DNA of 64,000 nt from an uncultured Bacteroidota bacterium (GCA_902594745.1 CACJNF010000001.1:62001-126000), one strand, 5' to 3'; positions 17,595-28,040 are shown, numbered from the stretch's first letter. Program-made: numbers and translations. Notes: generated by a model from the sequence alone, not told the origin.

Positions 17595-19449
17595 CAGAAT
17601 TATCATTTAGAAGATCTAGTTCGACCTTGAGGTTTTCAATAATAAACTGTTGTCTATCTGGAGTATTTTTACCCATGTAGAAACTTAAAAGATTCTCAAT
17701 TGTAGTTGAGTGGTCAATAATTACAGGATCTAACCTTATGTCATCACCGATAAAGTTTTTAAATTCATCAGGAGAAATTTCACCAAGACCTTTAAATCTA
17801 GTTATTTCAAACTTACCATTAGATGAGTTTAAAATTTCATTTTTCTCTGATTCACTGTAACAATAATGAGTTTTTTCCTTGTTTCTAACTCTAAAAATTG
17901 GTGTTTGAAGTATATAGAGATGGCCGTTCTTTATTAACTCAGGGAAGAATTGTAAAAAAAATGTTATAATCAAAAGTCTAATATGCATCCCGTCAACATC
18001 AGCATCCGTTGCAATAACAATATTATTATACCTAAGATCTTCCATGCTATTCTCTATGTTTAGAGCAGCCTGCAACAGATTAAACTCCTCATTTTCATAT
18101 ACAATTTTTTTTGTCATTCCATATGAGTTAAGAGGTTTACCTCTTAAACTAAATACAGCTTGAGTATTTACATCTCTTGATTTTGTTATAGACCCACTGG
18201 CAGAATCACCCTCTGTTATAAAAATTGTTGAGTCAAGTCTATTAGGTTTTTTTAATTCATTCAAATGAACTCTACAATCTCTTAGCTTTTTGTTGTGAAG
18301 GTTTGCTTTTTTTGCTCTTTCCCTTGCAAGTTTTCTTATACCCGATAACTCTTTTCTTTCCCTTTCAGCTTGAACAATTTTACTTTGGATAGAATCTGCA
18401 ATTTCGGGGTTTTTATGTAAATAATTATCTAAATTTTTCTTTATAAAGTCATTAATAAATACTCTTACTGACTTTAGTCCTTTACCCATTTCAGTTGATC
18501 CTAATTTGGTTTTTGTCTGTGATTCAAAAACAGGCTCCATTACTTTAATACTAATTGCAGATATTATTGATTTTCTTACATCTGATGAATCGTAGTTCTT
18601 GCCATAAAACTCTCTAATTGTTTTAACAAGTGCTTCTCTAAATGCTGCTTGATGTGTTCCACCCTGGACAGTATATTGACCATTAACAAAAGAGTAGTAT
18701 TCTTCACTGTATTGTGTTTTTGAGTGAGTTATAGCTATTTCAATATCATCACCTTTTAAATGAATAATTGGATATAAAAAATCTTGAGTATTCGACTGAT
18801 CTTCAATTAAATCTTTTAAACCAGAGTCTGAAATAAACTTAACACCATTAAGTTTTATAGTAAGTCCTGGGTTAAGATATACATAGAACTTTATCATTTT
18901 TTCTACATATTCCAACCTATATCTGAAGTTCTTAAAAATGGATTTATCAGGAGAAAACTCTACATATGTTCCGTTTTTATCATCTGAGTTGTTCATCTCT
19001 TCATTAACTAATACGCCCAATTCAAAATCAGCAGACTTACTTTTACCATCTCTTATTGATAAAACTCTAAAAGAAGAGGATAATGCGTTTACAGCTTTTG
19101 TTCCAACACCATTAAGTCCAACAGATTTCTTAAATGCTCTCGTATCATATTTACCTCCAGTATTCATTTTTGATACAACATCAACTACTTTTCCTATTGG
19201 TATACCTCTTCCATAATCTCTAACAGAAACAAGATCTTCATCAATTTTAATGTCAATAACTTTTCCTTCACCCATCACAAATTCATCTACACAATTGTCA
19301 ATAATCTCTTTAAGAAGAACATATATTCCATCATCAGGTGAAGATCCATCACCAGACTTACCAATATACATACCTGGTCTAAGCCTTATATGCTCTCTCC
19401 AGTCTAAAGATTTTATATTTTCTTCTGTATAATTTGATGTATTAGCCAT
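17587..19449 (-). CDS. parE: DNA topoisomerase IV subunit B (GyrB/ParE family)
   Basis: The ATPase/TOPRIM partner of parC. The GHKL fold is visible ([40 protein letters not shown]). TOPRIM motifs follow: [10 protein letters not shown] near residue 410 and [13 protein letters not shown]. The final [13 protein letters not shown] is also typical. At 620 residues it is full length. Order in the operon is ferredoxin-ychF-parE-parC. Confidence 0.93.
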   Translation of the reverse strand: MANTSNYTEENIKSLDWREHIRLRPGMYIGKSGDGSSPDDGIYVLLKEIIDNCVDEFVMGEGKVIDIKIDEDLVSVRDYGRGIPIGKVVDVVSKMNTGGKYDTRAFKKSVGLNGVGTKAVNALSSSFRVLSIRDGKSKSADFELGVLVNEEMNNSDDKNGTYVEFSPDKSIFKNFRYRLEYVEKMIKFYVYLNPGLTIKLNGVKFISDSGLKDLIEDQSNTQDFLYPIIHLKGDDIEIAITHSKTQYSEEYYSFVNGQYTVQGGTHQAAFREALVKTIREFYGKNYDSSDVRKSIISAISIKVMEPVFESQTKTKLGSTEMGKGLKSVRVFINDFIKKNLDNYLHKNPEIADSIQSKIVQAERERKELSGIRKLARERAKKANLHNKKLRDCRVHLNELKKPNRLDSTIFITEGDSASGSITKSRDVNTQAVFSLRGKPLNSYGMTKKIVYENEEFNLLQAALNIENSMEDLRYNNIVIATDADVDGMHIRLLIITFFLQFFPELIKNGHLYILQTPIFRVRNKEKTHYCYSESEKNEILNSSNGKFEITRFKGLGEISPDEFKNFIGDDIRLDPVIIDHSTTIENLLSFYMGKNTPDRQQFIIENLKVELDLLNDNSDE

Positions 19450-19462
19450 TTTTATAAATATA

Positions 19463-20554
19463 CTAAATGTTAAATCTAAAGTGCATTATATCTCCGTCAG
19501 AAACAATATATTCCTTCCCTTCAAGTCTCATTTTACCTGCTTCTTTAACTTTTAACTCAGAACCTAATTCTATATAATCATTATAACTTATAACTTCAGC
19601 ACAAATAAATCCCTTCTGAAAATCAGTATGAATTTGACCTGCTGCATCATAAGCAGAATCTCCAATTTTAATTGTCCATCCTCTAACTTCTTTCTCTCCA
19701 GCGGTAAAGTAAGAATGCAGATTTAATAATTTATATGATGCTCTGATTAATTTATTTGACCCTGATTCTTCTAACCCCAAGTCATCAAGGAACATCTGTT
19801 TCTCATCTAGAGAATCAAGTTCATTAATTTCAGATTCAATCTTAGCAGAAATAATTATAACATCTGAACTTTTATCATGAACTTCTTTTTTAACCATTTC
19901 TACGTAATCATTACCATCAACGACATCTGACTCTCCTACATTACATACATAAAGGATTGGTTTAAAAGAAATAAGTTCTAAAGGCTTTATGAAATCTTTA
20001 AATTCATCTTCAGAGTAATCATCTAAGTTAACTTTAGTGCTTTCTAGGGACAATTTGACTCTTTCTAAGATTTCAATTTCTTTTTTTGCTTCATTACCAC
20101 CTGATCTTAGTGTTTTTTTTATTTTATCTAACCTCTTATCTACAATTTCAATATCTTTCATAATAAGCTCATACTCTACTACTTCTCTGTCAGACAATGG
20201 ATTAATTTTTCCATCTACGTGAACTACATTTGGGTCGTCAAAACATCTTAAAACATGAATTATGGCATCTGTTTCCCTAATATTAGACAAAAATTTATTC
20301 CCAAGACCTTCACCCTTACTTGCACCTTTAACTAAACCGGCGATATCAACAATTTTAACAGTTGTGGGAATTAACTTTTCTGGGCTTATAAGTTTATTAA
20401 GAGCATCTAATCTTTTATCAGGAACATTAACAATACTAACATTAGGGTCAATAGTACAGAATGGGTAATTCTCACTTTGAGCTTTACTTTGAGATAGACA
20501 ATTAAAAAGAGTTGATTTACCTACATTGGGTAATCCTACAATTCCTACTTTCAT
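19463..20554 (-). CDS. ychF: Redox-regulated ribosome-associated ATPase YchF (Ola1 family)
   Basis: An Obg-related P-loop protein that prefers ATP and binds ribosomes. Motifs are Walker [12 protein letters not shown] (residues 6-16), [20 protein letters not shown] (G3 region), a central coiled coil and a C-terminal TGS-like domain ([16 protein letters not shown]). Length is 363 residues, standard. Only 3 bases separate it from the ferredoxin stop, supporting one transcript. Confidence 0.96.
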   Translation of the reverse strand: MKVGIVGLPNVGKSTLFNCLSQSKAQSENYPFCTIDPNVSIVNVPDKRLDALNKLISPEKLIPTTVKIVDIAGLVKGASKGEGLGNKFLSNIRETDAIIHVLRCFDDPNVVHVDGKINPLSDREVVEYELIMKDIEIVDKRLDKIKKTLRSGGNEAKKEIEILERVKLSLESTKVNLDDYSEDEFKDFIKPLELISFKPILYVCNVGESDVVDGNDYVEMVKKEVHDKSSDVIIISAKIESEINELDSLDEKQMFLDDLGLEESGSNKLIRASYKLLNLHSYFTAGEKEVRGWTIKIGDSAYDAAGQIHTDFQKGFICAEVISYNDYIELGSELKVKEAGKMRLEGKEYIVSDGDIMHFRFNI

Positions 20555-20557
20555 TAA

Positions 20558-20905
20558 TTATTCATGCATAAATTTCTGTTTTGACAAGAGTTGGTTCTCT
20601 GTCTCAACATTATTTTCATCAGGCACACAGCAATCCACAGGACAAACAGCTGCGCATTGAGGCTCTTCATGAAATCCCATACACTCAGTACATTTATCAG
20701 GAACGATGAAAAAAACTTCATCTGATATTGGTGAGTTAATACTTTCGGAGTTTACCTTTTTACCGTTAGGTAAAACTACATCACCTTTTAAGTTAGTACC
20801 CTTACTGTAATCCCAGGATTCTTGACCTTCATAAATTGCATTATTTGGACATTCAGGCTCACAAGCCCCGCAATTTATACATTCGTCTGTTATAATTATT
20901 GCCAT
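20558..20905 (-). CDS. Bacterial-type 2[4Fe-4S] ferredoxin
   Basis: A 115-residue electron carrier. Cluster motif 1 is CINCGACEPECP. Cluster motif 2 is CTECMGFHEEPQCAAVCPVDCC, with the enlarged spacing typical of Allochromatium-type ferredoxins, and an insertion lies between the two. This subgroup is common in Flavobacteriia. It leads the ychF-parE-parC operon and has its own -7 box upstream. Confidence 0.93.
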   Translation of the reverse strand: MAIIITDECINCGACEPECPNNAIYEGQESWDYSKGTNLKGDVVLPNGKKVNSESINSPISDEVFFIVPDKCTECMGFHEEPQCAAVCPVDCCVPDENNVETENQLLSKQKFMHE

Positions 20906-20916
20906 ATTATTTTGTG

Positions 20917-20924
20917 CAAAAATA
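20917..20924 (-). promoter_or_regulatory. -7 box (TATTTTTG) for the ferredoxin-ychF-parE-parC operon
   Basis: Exact TAnnTTTG on the minus strand, 11 bases before the ferredoxin ATG. A TTG on the minus strand at 20950-20952 is a possible -33 element, somewhat too far. Confidence 0.5.
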
Positions 20925-21019
20925 ACATCTATTGTTTAATCTTTGTTAACAATTTTTACATAATTTAAAATTGTCTATTATTGGTTATTAACGTAGAGTT
21001 TAGATATTTGCATTGATTT

Positions 21020-22090
21020 ATGAAAAATAAAGTGCATAATTTCAGTGCTGGCCCCTCAATCCTCCCTAATATAGTTTTTGAACAAGCTTCATCGGCAATA
21101 AATGATTTTAATAACTCTGGATTGTCAATATTAGAAATTTCCCATAGGAGCAAAGATTTTATTGAAGTATTGGAGGAGGCAAGATCTATTTCACTTGATC
21201 TTGCATCATTAAATAAAGATGATTATTCTTGTCTTTTTCTTCAAGGAGGTGCAAGCATGCAATTCTTAATGGTAGCTTACAACTTTTTAAATGATAAAGC
21301 AGCTTATGTAAATACTGGAAGTTGGTCAACAAAAGCTATTAAAGAAGCAAAAATGTTTGGAGATGTAACTGAAATTGCATCTTCTGCAGATAAAAACTTC
21401 AATTATATACCTAATTTATCAACTATTAATGATGATTTTGATTATGTCCACATCACATCAAATAATACAATATTTGGAACTCAATTTCATTCATTCCCAG
21501 AGACTACCTCACCTTTATTTGCTGATATGAGTTCTGATATCTTTTCAAGAAATATTAATTTTTCAAAATTTGATTTAATATATGCAGGTGCTCAGAAGAA
21601 TCTAGGTCCTGCAGGGGTTACTATGGTTTTAATTAAAAACCAATTATTAGATATGATTAAAAGAGATGTGCCTTCCATGCTAAGCTACAAGGTTCATATT
21701 GACAAGGATAGTTCTTTTAATACTCCACCAGTTTTCTCAATTTTTTCTGTATTGATGAATTTAAGATATATTAAATCTGAGGGTTTAGATAGTATAGAGA
21801 AAAAAAATTCAGAAAAATCTAAGTTGATATATAATGAAATTGATAGAAATAAATGTTTTATTGGATTTTCAGACAATAATGATAGAAGTCATATGAATGC
21901 AACATTTAATCTAGCGGATGGTTATGATGCTGATTTATTTAAAAGCATATGCTCTGATAATAATATTTCTGGAATTAATGGACATAGATCTGTTGGAGGT
22001 TTCAGAGCTTCTATTTATAATGCACTAGATATTGAAAGTGTTAAAACTCTAATAACTTGTATGAAAGAATTTGAATCAAACTATAACTAA
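21020..22090 (+). CDS. serC: Phosphoserine aminotransferase
   Basis: PLP enzyme converting 3-phosphohydroxypyruvate to phosphoserine (serine and pyridoxine synthesis). Seen: HNFSAGPSILP at the N-terminus, FLQGGASMQF, the PLP-lysine motif YAGAQKNLGPAG and the C-terminal GHRSVGGFRASIYNA. Length is 356 residues, normal. It lies one base before serA, forming a serine operon. A near-consensus -7 box (GATATTTG) lies just upstream. Confidence 0.96.
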   Translation: MKNKVHNFSAGPSILPNIVFEQASSAINDFNNSGLSILEISHRSKDFIEVLEEARSISLDLASLNKDDYSCLFLQGGASMQFLMVAYNFLNDKAAYVNTGSWSTKAIKEAKMFGDVTEIASSADKNFNYIPNLSTINDDFDYVHITSNNTIFGTQFHSFPETTSPLFADMSSDIFSRNINFSKFDLIYAGAQKNLGPAGVTMVLIKNQLLDMIKRDVPSMLSYKVHIDKDSSFNTPPVFSIFSVLMNLRYIKSEGLDSIEKKNSEKSKLIYNEIDRNKCFIGFSDNNDRSHMNATFNLADGYDADLFKSICSDNNISGINGHRSVGGFRASIYNALDIESVKTLITCMKEFESNYN

Positions 22091-22091
22091 T

Positions 22092-23042
22092 ATGAATATA
22101 CTTGCTAATGATGGGATTTCTGAATCTGGAAAAAATAAACTAGAGGAATATGGTTTTAATGTTGATTTAACAACAGTTTCACAAGATCAACTTGTTAATT
22201 ACATAAACGAAAACTCGATTTCAACCTTATTAGTTAGAAGTGCAACACAGGTAAGAAAAGATATTATTGATAATTGTCCAAGTCTTAAGATAATTGGAAG
22301 AGGTGGTGTTGGAATGGATAACATTGATGTAGAATATGCTAAATCAAAAAATATTAATGTCATAAACACTCCAGCAGCTTCATCTAAATCAGTTGCTGAA
22401 CTAGTTTTTTCTCATCTATTTGGATGTGTAAGGTTTCTCCATGAATCCAATAGATCCATGCCTCTAGATGGTGACTCAAAGTTTAAAGAACTTAAAAAAT
22501 CATATGCTGGCGGAAGAGAATTAGCTGGTAAAAAAATAGGTATTATTGGTTTTGGTAGAATTGGTCAAGAAGTTGCTAAGATTGCTATCGGAATTGGAAT
22601 GGAAGTTGTTTTTCATGACAAATATATTGATGAAACAGTACTAGAGATTGAGTTTTTTGATGGTCAGAATATTTCATTTAATATGACTTCATCAGCATTT
22701 GAAGAGGTACTAGAAAACTCTGATTTTATTTCTGTACATATTCCTGCATCAGATAAGTATATTATAGATTCAAAAGAAATTGCCAAAATGAAAGACGGTG
22801 TTGGACTATTAAACTTATCTAGAGGAGGAATAATCAATGAAGAAGAACTTTTAAAAAATCTTGAGTCAGGTAAAATTTCATTTGCAGGTGTTGATACTTT
22901 TGAGAATGAACCTAATCCTAGTATAAAGATTTTAATGAATTCAAATGTCTCACTTACCCCTCATATAGGTGCTGCAACTGGTGAAGCTCAAGACAGAATT
23001 GGAGTTGAACTTGCTGAAAAGATTAACGAGATTTTAAATTAA
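22092..23042 (+). CDS. serA: D-3-phosphoglycerate dehydrogenase, short form without ACT domain
   Basis: First step of serine synthesis. The NAD-binding motif GIIGFGRIGQEVAKIA, the catalytic Arg region NLSRGGIINEEEL and the acid-His pair (FENEP, then LTPHIGAATGEAQ) are present. At 316 residues it lacks the C-terminal ACT domain that gives serine feedback control in E. coli. I use ATG 22092, just after the serC stop, instead of the track's 22071. Other 2-hydroxyacid dehydrogenases are excluded mainly by the serC context. Confidence 0.92.
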   Translation: MNILANDGISESGKNKLEEYGFNVDLTTVSQDQLVNYINENSISTLLVRSATQVRKDIIDNCPSLKIIGRGGVGMDNIDVEYAKSKNINVINTPAASSKSVAELVFSHLFGCVRFLHESNRSMPLDGDSKFKELKKSYAGGRELAGKKIGIIGFGRIGQEVAKIAIGIGMEVVFHDKYIDETVLEIEFFDGQNISFNMTSSAFEEVLENSDFISVHIPASDKYIIDSKEIAKMKDGVGLLNLSRGGIINEEELLKNLESGKISFAGVDTFENEPNPSIKILMNSNVSLTPHIGAATGEAQDRIGVELAEKINEILN

Positions 23043-23344
23043 TGAAAAAACTTAAAGAAAAATGGGGTATAAAATCTAATTTTCAATTAGTAATTATCCT
23101 AATTGTCTTTGCTATTACAGGATCTACAAGTGCTGCTATATCAGGCCCTACAATTGATTTCTTATTCGGAGAGATTGAGATGAATGGTTTCTTAAAGTTT
23201 ATTCTACAGCTTGTAATTATTATGCCAATTTACCAAGTACTATTGTTGTTCTTCGGGGCTGTTTTTTTTCAGTTTGACTTCTTCTTCAAGTTTATAAAAA
23301 AGTTTTTAAAACTATTTGGCTTAGGTTTTTTATTCAGAGATTAA
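23042..23344 (+). CDS. Small membrane protein, DUF6787-like
   Basis: A 100-residue protein with two strongly hydrophobic segments (about 15-37 and 53-78) and an aromatic C-terminal amphipathic tail (FFKFIKKFLKLFGLGFLF). It matches, from memory, a small Bacteroidota DUF6787-type family that often follows serA. It starts on the serA stop (TAATG). The end overlaps the convergent msrA stop by 15 bases. Confidence 0.65.
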   Translation: MKKLKEKWGIKSNFQLVIILIVFAITGSTSAAISGPTIDFLFGEIEMNGFLKFILQLVIIMPIYQVLLLFFGAVFFQFDFFFKFIKKFLKLFGLGFLFRD

Positions 23345-23857
23345 TTCTGAAAATGAAGATCTCAACTTATTTAATTTTGGATTAATCACTGCCTGACAAT
23401 ATGCATTTTCTGGGTTTTTTGTAAAATAATCATGATGATAATCTTCAGCTACAAAAAACTTTTGAATATCATTAACCTCTGTTACAATTTTATCTTTAAA
23501 AATACCTTGGCTTTCAAGTTCCTGAATAAAATTTACAATAGATGACCTTTCTTCTGGTTTGCAAAAAATAGCAGATCTATACTGAGTTCCAACATCAGCA
23601 CCTTGCCTATTTATAGATGTAGGATCATGGACAGTAAAAAAAATATTTAAAATTTGGTTTAAATCTATTGTTTTATCGTATTGTAATTCAACTACTTCAA
23701 CATGATTTGTATACCCCTCACATACTTCTTCATAAGTGGGATTATCACTTTTACCGCCCATATATCCAGGTGATGTAGAAGTGATTCCATTAACTTTTTT
23801 AAAAACCGATTCAATACACCAAAAACATCCACCTCCTAAATATATGCTACTATTCAT
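23330..23857 (-). CDS. msrA: Peptide-methionine (S)-S-oxide reductase
   Basis: Repairs methionine-S-sulfoxide in proteins. The catalytic motif GGGCFWCIESVF is at residues 8-19, followed by GYMGGKSDNPTYEEVCEGYT and a Tyr/His region VAEDYHHDYF. Length is 175 residues, normal. MsrB is not in the window. Confidence 0.96.
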   Translation of the reverse strand: MNSSIYLGGGCFWCIESVFKKVNGITSTSPGYMGGKSDNPTYEEVCEGYTNHVEVVELQYDKTIDLNQILNIFFTVHDPTSINRQGADVGTQYRSAIFCKPEERSSIVNFIQELESQGIFKDKIVTEVNDIQKFFVAEDYHHDYFTKNPENAYCQAVINPKLNKLRSSFSELISE

Positions 23858-23895
23858 TTTTAGATTTTAAACTAAAAGATTAATATTGTAAAAGT

Positions 23896-24561
23896 ATGGA
23901 ATTATTGCTATCAGCTAAAGGTATTTCAAAAAGTTTTCAAGGCAGGAAAGTTCTTGATAATATTGATATTGAAATAAAAAAATCTGAAATTATTGCAATA
24001 TCAGGTGCTTCAGGTGCAGGTAAAACTACTTTATTAAATATACTTAGTACACTTGACAAACCAGATGAAAACACTAATTCATCACTAATTATTGATGGAG
24101 AAAATATTTTTAATCTAAATAATGGTGATTTGTCCAAACTTAGAAATACAAAGATTGGATTTGTTTTTCAGTTCCATGAGTTAATTCCAGAACTAAATGT
24201 CATGGAAAACATTTGTCTCCCTGGATGGATTAAAAATGACAGCAAAGTAGCTGACAATGCAAATAACTTAATTAGCTATTTTGGTTTAGATAAATTAAAA
24301 AACAAAAAACCTAATACACTTTCTGGAGGTGAAAAGCAAAGAGCTGCAATAGCTCGTGCTATGATAAATAACCCAAAGATTATTTTTGCTGATGAACCTA
24401 CTGGTAATCTTGATTCAACAAATTCAAAGATTTTATTTGATATATTTTTTAAACTTAGAGATGATTATGATTGTTCTATTGTAATTGTAACTCATAATCC
24501 AGAAAATGCTAAAAAGTGTGATAGAAAACTTCAAATAGTTGATGGTAAAATCAAAGTTTAA
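23896..24561 (+). CDS. ABC transporter ATP-binding protein, LolD-like
   Basis: A 221-residue ATPase of the LolD/MacB class. Walker A SGASGAGKTTLLNIL, Q-loop GFVFQFHELIPELNVMEN, signature LSGGEKQRAAIARAM and Walker B FADEPTGNLDS are all intact. Such ATPases usually power lipoprotein release (LolCDE) or macrolide/peptide export. No permease gene is adjacent, so assignment to LolD proper is inferred from sequence class. The last 20 bases overlap the next gene. Confidence 0.88.
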   Translation: MELLLSAKGISKSFQGRKVLDNIDIEIKKSEIIAISGASGAGKTTLLNILSTLDKPDENTNSSLIIDGENIFNLNNGDLSKLRNTKIGFVFQFHELIPELNVMENICLPGWIKNDSKVADNANNLISYFGLDKLKNKKPNTLSGGEKQRAAIARAMINNPKIIFADEPTGNLDSTNSKILFDIFFKLRDDYDCSIVIVTHNPENAKKCDRKLQIVDGKIKV

Positions 24562-25321
24562 TATTCCAGATTTGAAAGATTTTCTAGACGAAAAATCTTA
24601 TCAATATGAGAGTCTGGAATTTATTAAAGATGACCCTATTTTAGTACCTCACTCTTTTACCAAAAAAGAAGATATTGAGATATCAGGATTTATTACATCT
24701 GTAATTTCATGGGGTAATAGAAAATCTATTATCAATAGCGCAAAGAAAATTATCGAATTCATGGATAATTCGCCTTTTGATTTTATTTTAAATCACACCA
24801 ATAAAGACTTATATAAAGAAAAAGAGTCAATTCATAGAACTTTTAATTCTACTGATTTAAATTATTTCATAGTCTCATTAAAAAGGATTTATAAAGATTA
24901 TAACGGTCTAGAAGATATATTATCAAACAATTCAAATGGAAATGATTTGCAGAAGCGTATTTCAACTTTTAAAGAGATATTCTTTAGTTTAGATCATCCA
25001 ATAAGAACTAGAAAACACCTCCCCTCACCTATTGATGGATCAAGTGCTAAAAGATTTAATATGTTTCTAAGATGGATGGTAAGATCAAATGAAAAAGGAG
25101 TAGACTTTGGCTTATGGAATAAAATTGATAAATCAGAGCTTTCACTTCCATTAGATGTTCACACAGGAAGAATTGCAAGACTTCTGGGTCTGCTTAAAAG
25201 AAACACTAACGATTCAAAAGCTGTAGAAGAAATAAATTTAAAATTAAGGGAAATGGATCCAAAAGACCCTGTAAAATATGATTTTGCTTTATTTGGATTA
25301 GGTGTGTATGAAAATTTTTAA
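24542..25321 (+). CDS. TIGR02757 (DUF2400) family protein
   Basis: A 259-residue conserved protein of unknown function. Family hallmarks seen are VPHSFTKKEDIEISGFITSV, WGNRKSIINSAKKI, RTRKHLPSPIDGSSAKRFNMFLRWMVR and LPLDVHTGRIARLLGLLKR. The last has an HhH-glycosylase-like flavour, so a nucleic-acid role is possible but unproven. I start at ATG 24542 rather than the preceding TTG. It overlaps the lolD-like gene. Confidence 0.88.
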   Translation: MVKSKFNIPDLKDFLDEKSYQYESLEFIKDDPILVPHSFTKKEDIEISGFITSVISWGNRKSIINSAKKIIEFMDNSPFDFILNHTNKDLYKEKESIHRTFNSTDLNYFIVSLKRIYKDYNGLEDILSNNSNGNDLQKRISTFKEIFFSLDHPIRTRKHLPSPIDGSSAKRFNMFLRWMVRSNEKGVDFGLWNKIDKSELSLPLDVHTGRIARLLGLLKRNTNDSKAVEEINLKLREMDPKDPVKYDFALFGLGVYENF

Positions 25322-25354
25322 TGATTTTTTTTCCATTGAATTAATAAGTTTATT

Positions 25355-25362
25355 TAATTTTG
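25355..25362 (+). promoter_or_regulatory. -7 box (TAATTTTG) for the dihydroorotase-like gene
   Basis: Exact TAnnTTTG 16 bases upstream of the ATG at 25379. A TTG at 25336 gives a 16-base spacing, close to the usual -33/-7 distance. Confidence 0.5.
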
Positions 25363-25378
25363 TTAAATTCTTTTCTAA

Positions 25379-26641
25379 ATGAGCATACTCTTAAAAGGCG
25401 CAACAATAGTAGATAATAAGAGTAATTTAAATTTCAAAATAAAAGACATTCTGATCAAAGATGGTGTTATAGTTGACATTGCAGATAACATCAAAACTAA
25501 ATCAAAAAATATTATTGATCTTAAAAACCTTCATGTTTCAAGAGGCTGGATGGATACATCAGTAAGTTTTGGAGAGCCAGGATATGAAGAAAGGGAAACT
25601 ATTTCAAATGGATTAGAAACAGCTGCATCATCAGGATTTACTTCTATATTGTTAAATCCGAATTGTGATCCGATTATTGATAATCATTCATCAATTGAAT
25701 TCTTAAAAAGAAAATCGATCGATACTACTACTCAGATATATCCAATTGGTAGCCTAACTAATAATTCAAATGGTAAAGATTTAGCTCCATTGTATGATAT
25801 GAAGGTTGCTGGAGCAGTAGCATATGGGGATTATAAACAGTCAATTAATGATTCATCACTTCTTAAAATATCATTAGAATACACCAAAACTTTTGGTGGA
25901 AGAATAATTTCATTTTCTCAGGACGAATTTCTATCAGAAAATGGAGTAATAAACGAGGGAATAGTCAGTACTCAACTTGGATTAAAAGGTGTACCTCCAA
26001 TATCAGAATCAATAAGTATTTTCAGAGATATTGAAATTTTAGAATATTCTAATGGTAAAGTTCATATTCCATATGTTAATACAAAAAAAGGAGTAGATTT
26101 AATAAGAGATGCTAAGAAAAGAAATCTAGATATTACATCTAGTGTAAGTTTAGCTCATATTACTCTTTCTGATAAAGATATTATTGATTTCAACACTAAT
26201 CTTAAACTTAATCCTCCTCTAAGAGATAATTCTGATATACAAGCACTAAAAGAAGGAATAATTGACGGAACAATTGATTTTGTTACAAGCATGCATGAAC
26301 CTATTAATGATGATTTTAAAAAGGTTGTTTTTGACGATGCAATTCCCGGGACAATTGCCTTAGAATGTGTATTTGGTCTTCTATGCAATAATTTTACATT
26401 AGAAAAGGCAATAGATATATTAACAAGAAGAAAAGATGTTTTTGAAATAGAAGATTATCCAATAGAAATTGGATCAAAGGCAGATTTGACAATTTTTAAC
26501 CCAGAAGTTAATTATGTTTTTTCAGAGAATCATATACTTTCATCTTCTAATAACTGTGCGTATTTAGATAAAAATCTAAAGGGTATTGTTTATGGGGCAA
26601 TTAATAATAATAAAGCCACATTAAATAAATTATGGACCTAG
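25379..26641 (+). CDS. Dihydroorotase-like amidohydrolase without metal ligands
   Basis: A 420-residue PyrC homolog by overall layout (SRGWMDTSVSFGEPGYEERE; LKLNPPLRDNSDIQALKEG; IDFVTSMHEP). However, the DxHxH metal motif is DTSVSF, the expected CED and second-His segments are FSQDE and HIPYVNT, and the catalytic Asp of TDHAP is Ser (TSMHEP). A classical binuclear-zinc dihydroorotase reaction therefore looks impossible. Similar degenerate homologs occur in Flavobacteriia and could be structural partners of pyrimidine enzymes or have another activity. It overlaps the next gene by 10 bases. Confidence 0.85.
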   Translation: MSILLKGATIVDNKSNLNFKIKDILIKDGVIVDIADNIKTKSKNIIDLKNLHVSRGWMDTSVSFGEPGYEERETISNGLETAASSGFTSILLNPNCDPIIDNHSSIEFLKRKSIDTTTQIYPIGSLTNNSNGKDLAPLYDMKVAGAVAYGDYKQSINDSSLLKISLEYTKTFGGRIISFSQDEFLSENGVINEGIVSTQLGLKGVPPISESISIFRDIEILEYSNGKVHIPYVNTKKGVDLIRDAKKRNLDITSSVSLAHITLSDKDIIDFNTNLKLNPPLRDNSDIQALKEGIIDGTIDFVTSMHEPINDDFKKVVFDDAIPGTIALECVFGLLCNNFTLEKAIDILTRRKDVFEIEDYPIEIGSKADLTIFNPEVNYVFSENHILSSSNNCAYLDKNLKGIVYGAINNNKATLNKLWT

Positions 26642-27273
26642 AGTATCTGATAAGAAGATCTGAAAAGTCTTCAAAACCCTCAAGTATATTTATGTTTCAT
26701 GGATATGGAAGCAATAAAGAGGATTTATTTTCACTCGAACAGTTTTTTCCTAAATCATATACTGTAGTTTCTTTTGATGCTCCAATAAGCCTTCCATTTG
26801 GTGGATATTCATGGTTTAACATAGACTATTCTGATATACTTGAGAACAATTTAGATAAAAGATATAAAGAGATAAATGAAAGTATTGAGATGATAATGAA
26901 TAATATTAATTCATTAATCGAAAAAGAGAATCTAAATAAAGAAGACGTATCAATTTTAGGCTTTAGTCAGGGTGGCAGTATATGTTGGAAATTAGGCCTA
27001 GACAATAGTTCTAATTTTAGAAGAGTTATTCCTCTTAGTTCTTTCATTCATCCTAGTTACCTTAATAATGATCTGGAATCTTATACAAATAGACTAATCT
27101 ATTGCTCACATGGGACATTAGATGACGTTATTCCTCTAGGTATTGTTGATTATCATATATTAAAACTTTCAAAAAATAATGATTTGACTTATGATAAATT
27201 TGATTCTGGTCACACAATATCTCAAGAAAATTTAATTAGCTTATTAAATTGGATTAACGATACAAGAATTTAA
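26632..27273 (+). CDS. Alpha/beta hydrolase, phospholipase/carboxylesterase type
   Basis: A 213-residue cytosolic esterase of the acyl-protein-thioesterase/YpfH class. The oxyanion region is FMFHGYGSNKED, the nucleophile elbow GFSQGGS, the Asp segment HGTLDDVIP and the catalytic His SGHTISQE. The triad looks complete. It overlaps the end of the dihydroorotase-like gene, so the two are coexpressed. Confidence 0.88.
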   Translation: MDLEYLIRRSEKSSKPSSIFMFHGYGSNKEDLFSLEQFFPKSYTVVSFDAPISLPFGGYSWFNIDYSDILENNLDKRYKEINESIEMIMNNINSLIEKENLNKEDVSILGFSQGGSICWKLGLDNSSNFRRVIPLSSFIHPSYLNNDLESYTNRLIYCSHGTLDDVIPLGIVDYHILKLSKNNDLTYDKFDSGHTISQENLISLLNWINDTRI

Positions 27274-28040
27274 TCTAATTCAACTACTAATCCATCATAG
27301 GCAAGAGTTACATTAGCTGGAAGCTTTTCACAGACCTCCTTATGGAATCCCATATTATGACTTATATGGGTAAAATATGTAGTTTTTGGGTTTATTTGAT
27401 TGATAATTTCAAACGCTTCATCAACATTCAAATGAGATGGATGTGGATCAAATCTTAAAGCATTAATGACTAAAACATCAAGATTATTTAACTTTTCTAG
27501 TTCTTCTTTTTGGATTGTCTTAACATCGGTTAGGTATGCAAAATTATTAATTCTAAAGCCTAATACTGGAAGCTTCATATGCATAGATTCAACTGGTGTT
27601 ATTGTTAAGTCTTTAATCTGAAATTTACTATTCTTGTTAATAAGATTTACTTCAAAGTCAGGTGCGCCAGGATATTTTTTAGTTGGATCAAAAATATATG
27701 CAAATCTTTCTTTTAATGAATTTAAGACTCTTTCATGAAGATAAATTGGAATCTTTCCCTGTCTAAAAAAATATGGTCGAGTATCATCAATACCAGATGT
27801 ATGATCAGCGTGCTCATGAGTGAAAACAATTGCATCAAGTTTCCTGCAATCAGCTCTTAACATTTGCTGCCTAAAGTCAGGTCCACAATCAATACTAAAG
27901 GCAATATCTCCATATTGAACTAAAATAGAGGATCTAAGTCTTTTGTCTTTTAAATCTTTACTGAAAGATACTGGATGATCACTTCCTATAACTGGAATAC
28001 CCTGTGAAGTCCCGGTTCCTAAAAAAGTTATTTTTAGCAC
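27270..28040 (-). CDS. MBL-fold metallohydrolase (PhnP/RNase Z-like)
   Basis: A 256-residue metallo-beta-lactamase-fold hydrolase. The N-terminus LKITFLGTGTSQGIPVIG and metal motif FTHEHADHTSGIDDTRPYF place it with PhnP-type phosphodiesterases. LTDVKTI and FTHISHNMGFH give the remaining ligands. The substrate (cyclic phosphodiester or nucleotide) cannot be told from sequence. It converges on the esterase gene with overlapping stops. Confidence 0.88.
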   Translation of the reverse strand: MLKITFLGTGTSQGIPVIGSDHPVSFSKDLKDKRLRSSILVQYGDIAFSIDCGPDFRQQMLRADCRKLDAIVFTHEHADHTSGIDDTRPYFFRQGKIPIYLHERVLNSLKERFAYIFDPTKKYPGAPDFEVNLINKNSKFQIKDLTITPVESMHMKLPVLGFRINNFAYLTDVKTIQKEELEKLNNLDVLVINALRFDPHPSHLNVDEAFEIINQINPKTTYFTHISHNMGFHKEVCEKLPANVTLAYDGLVVELD

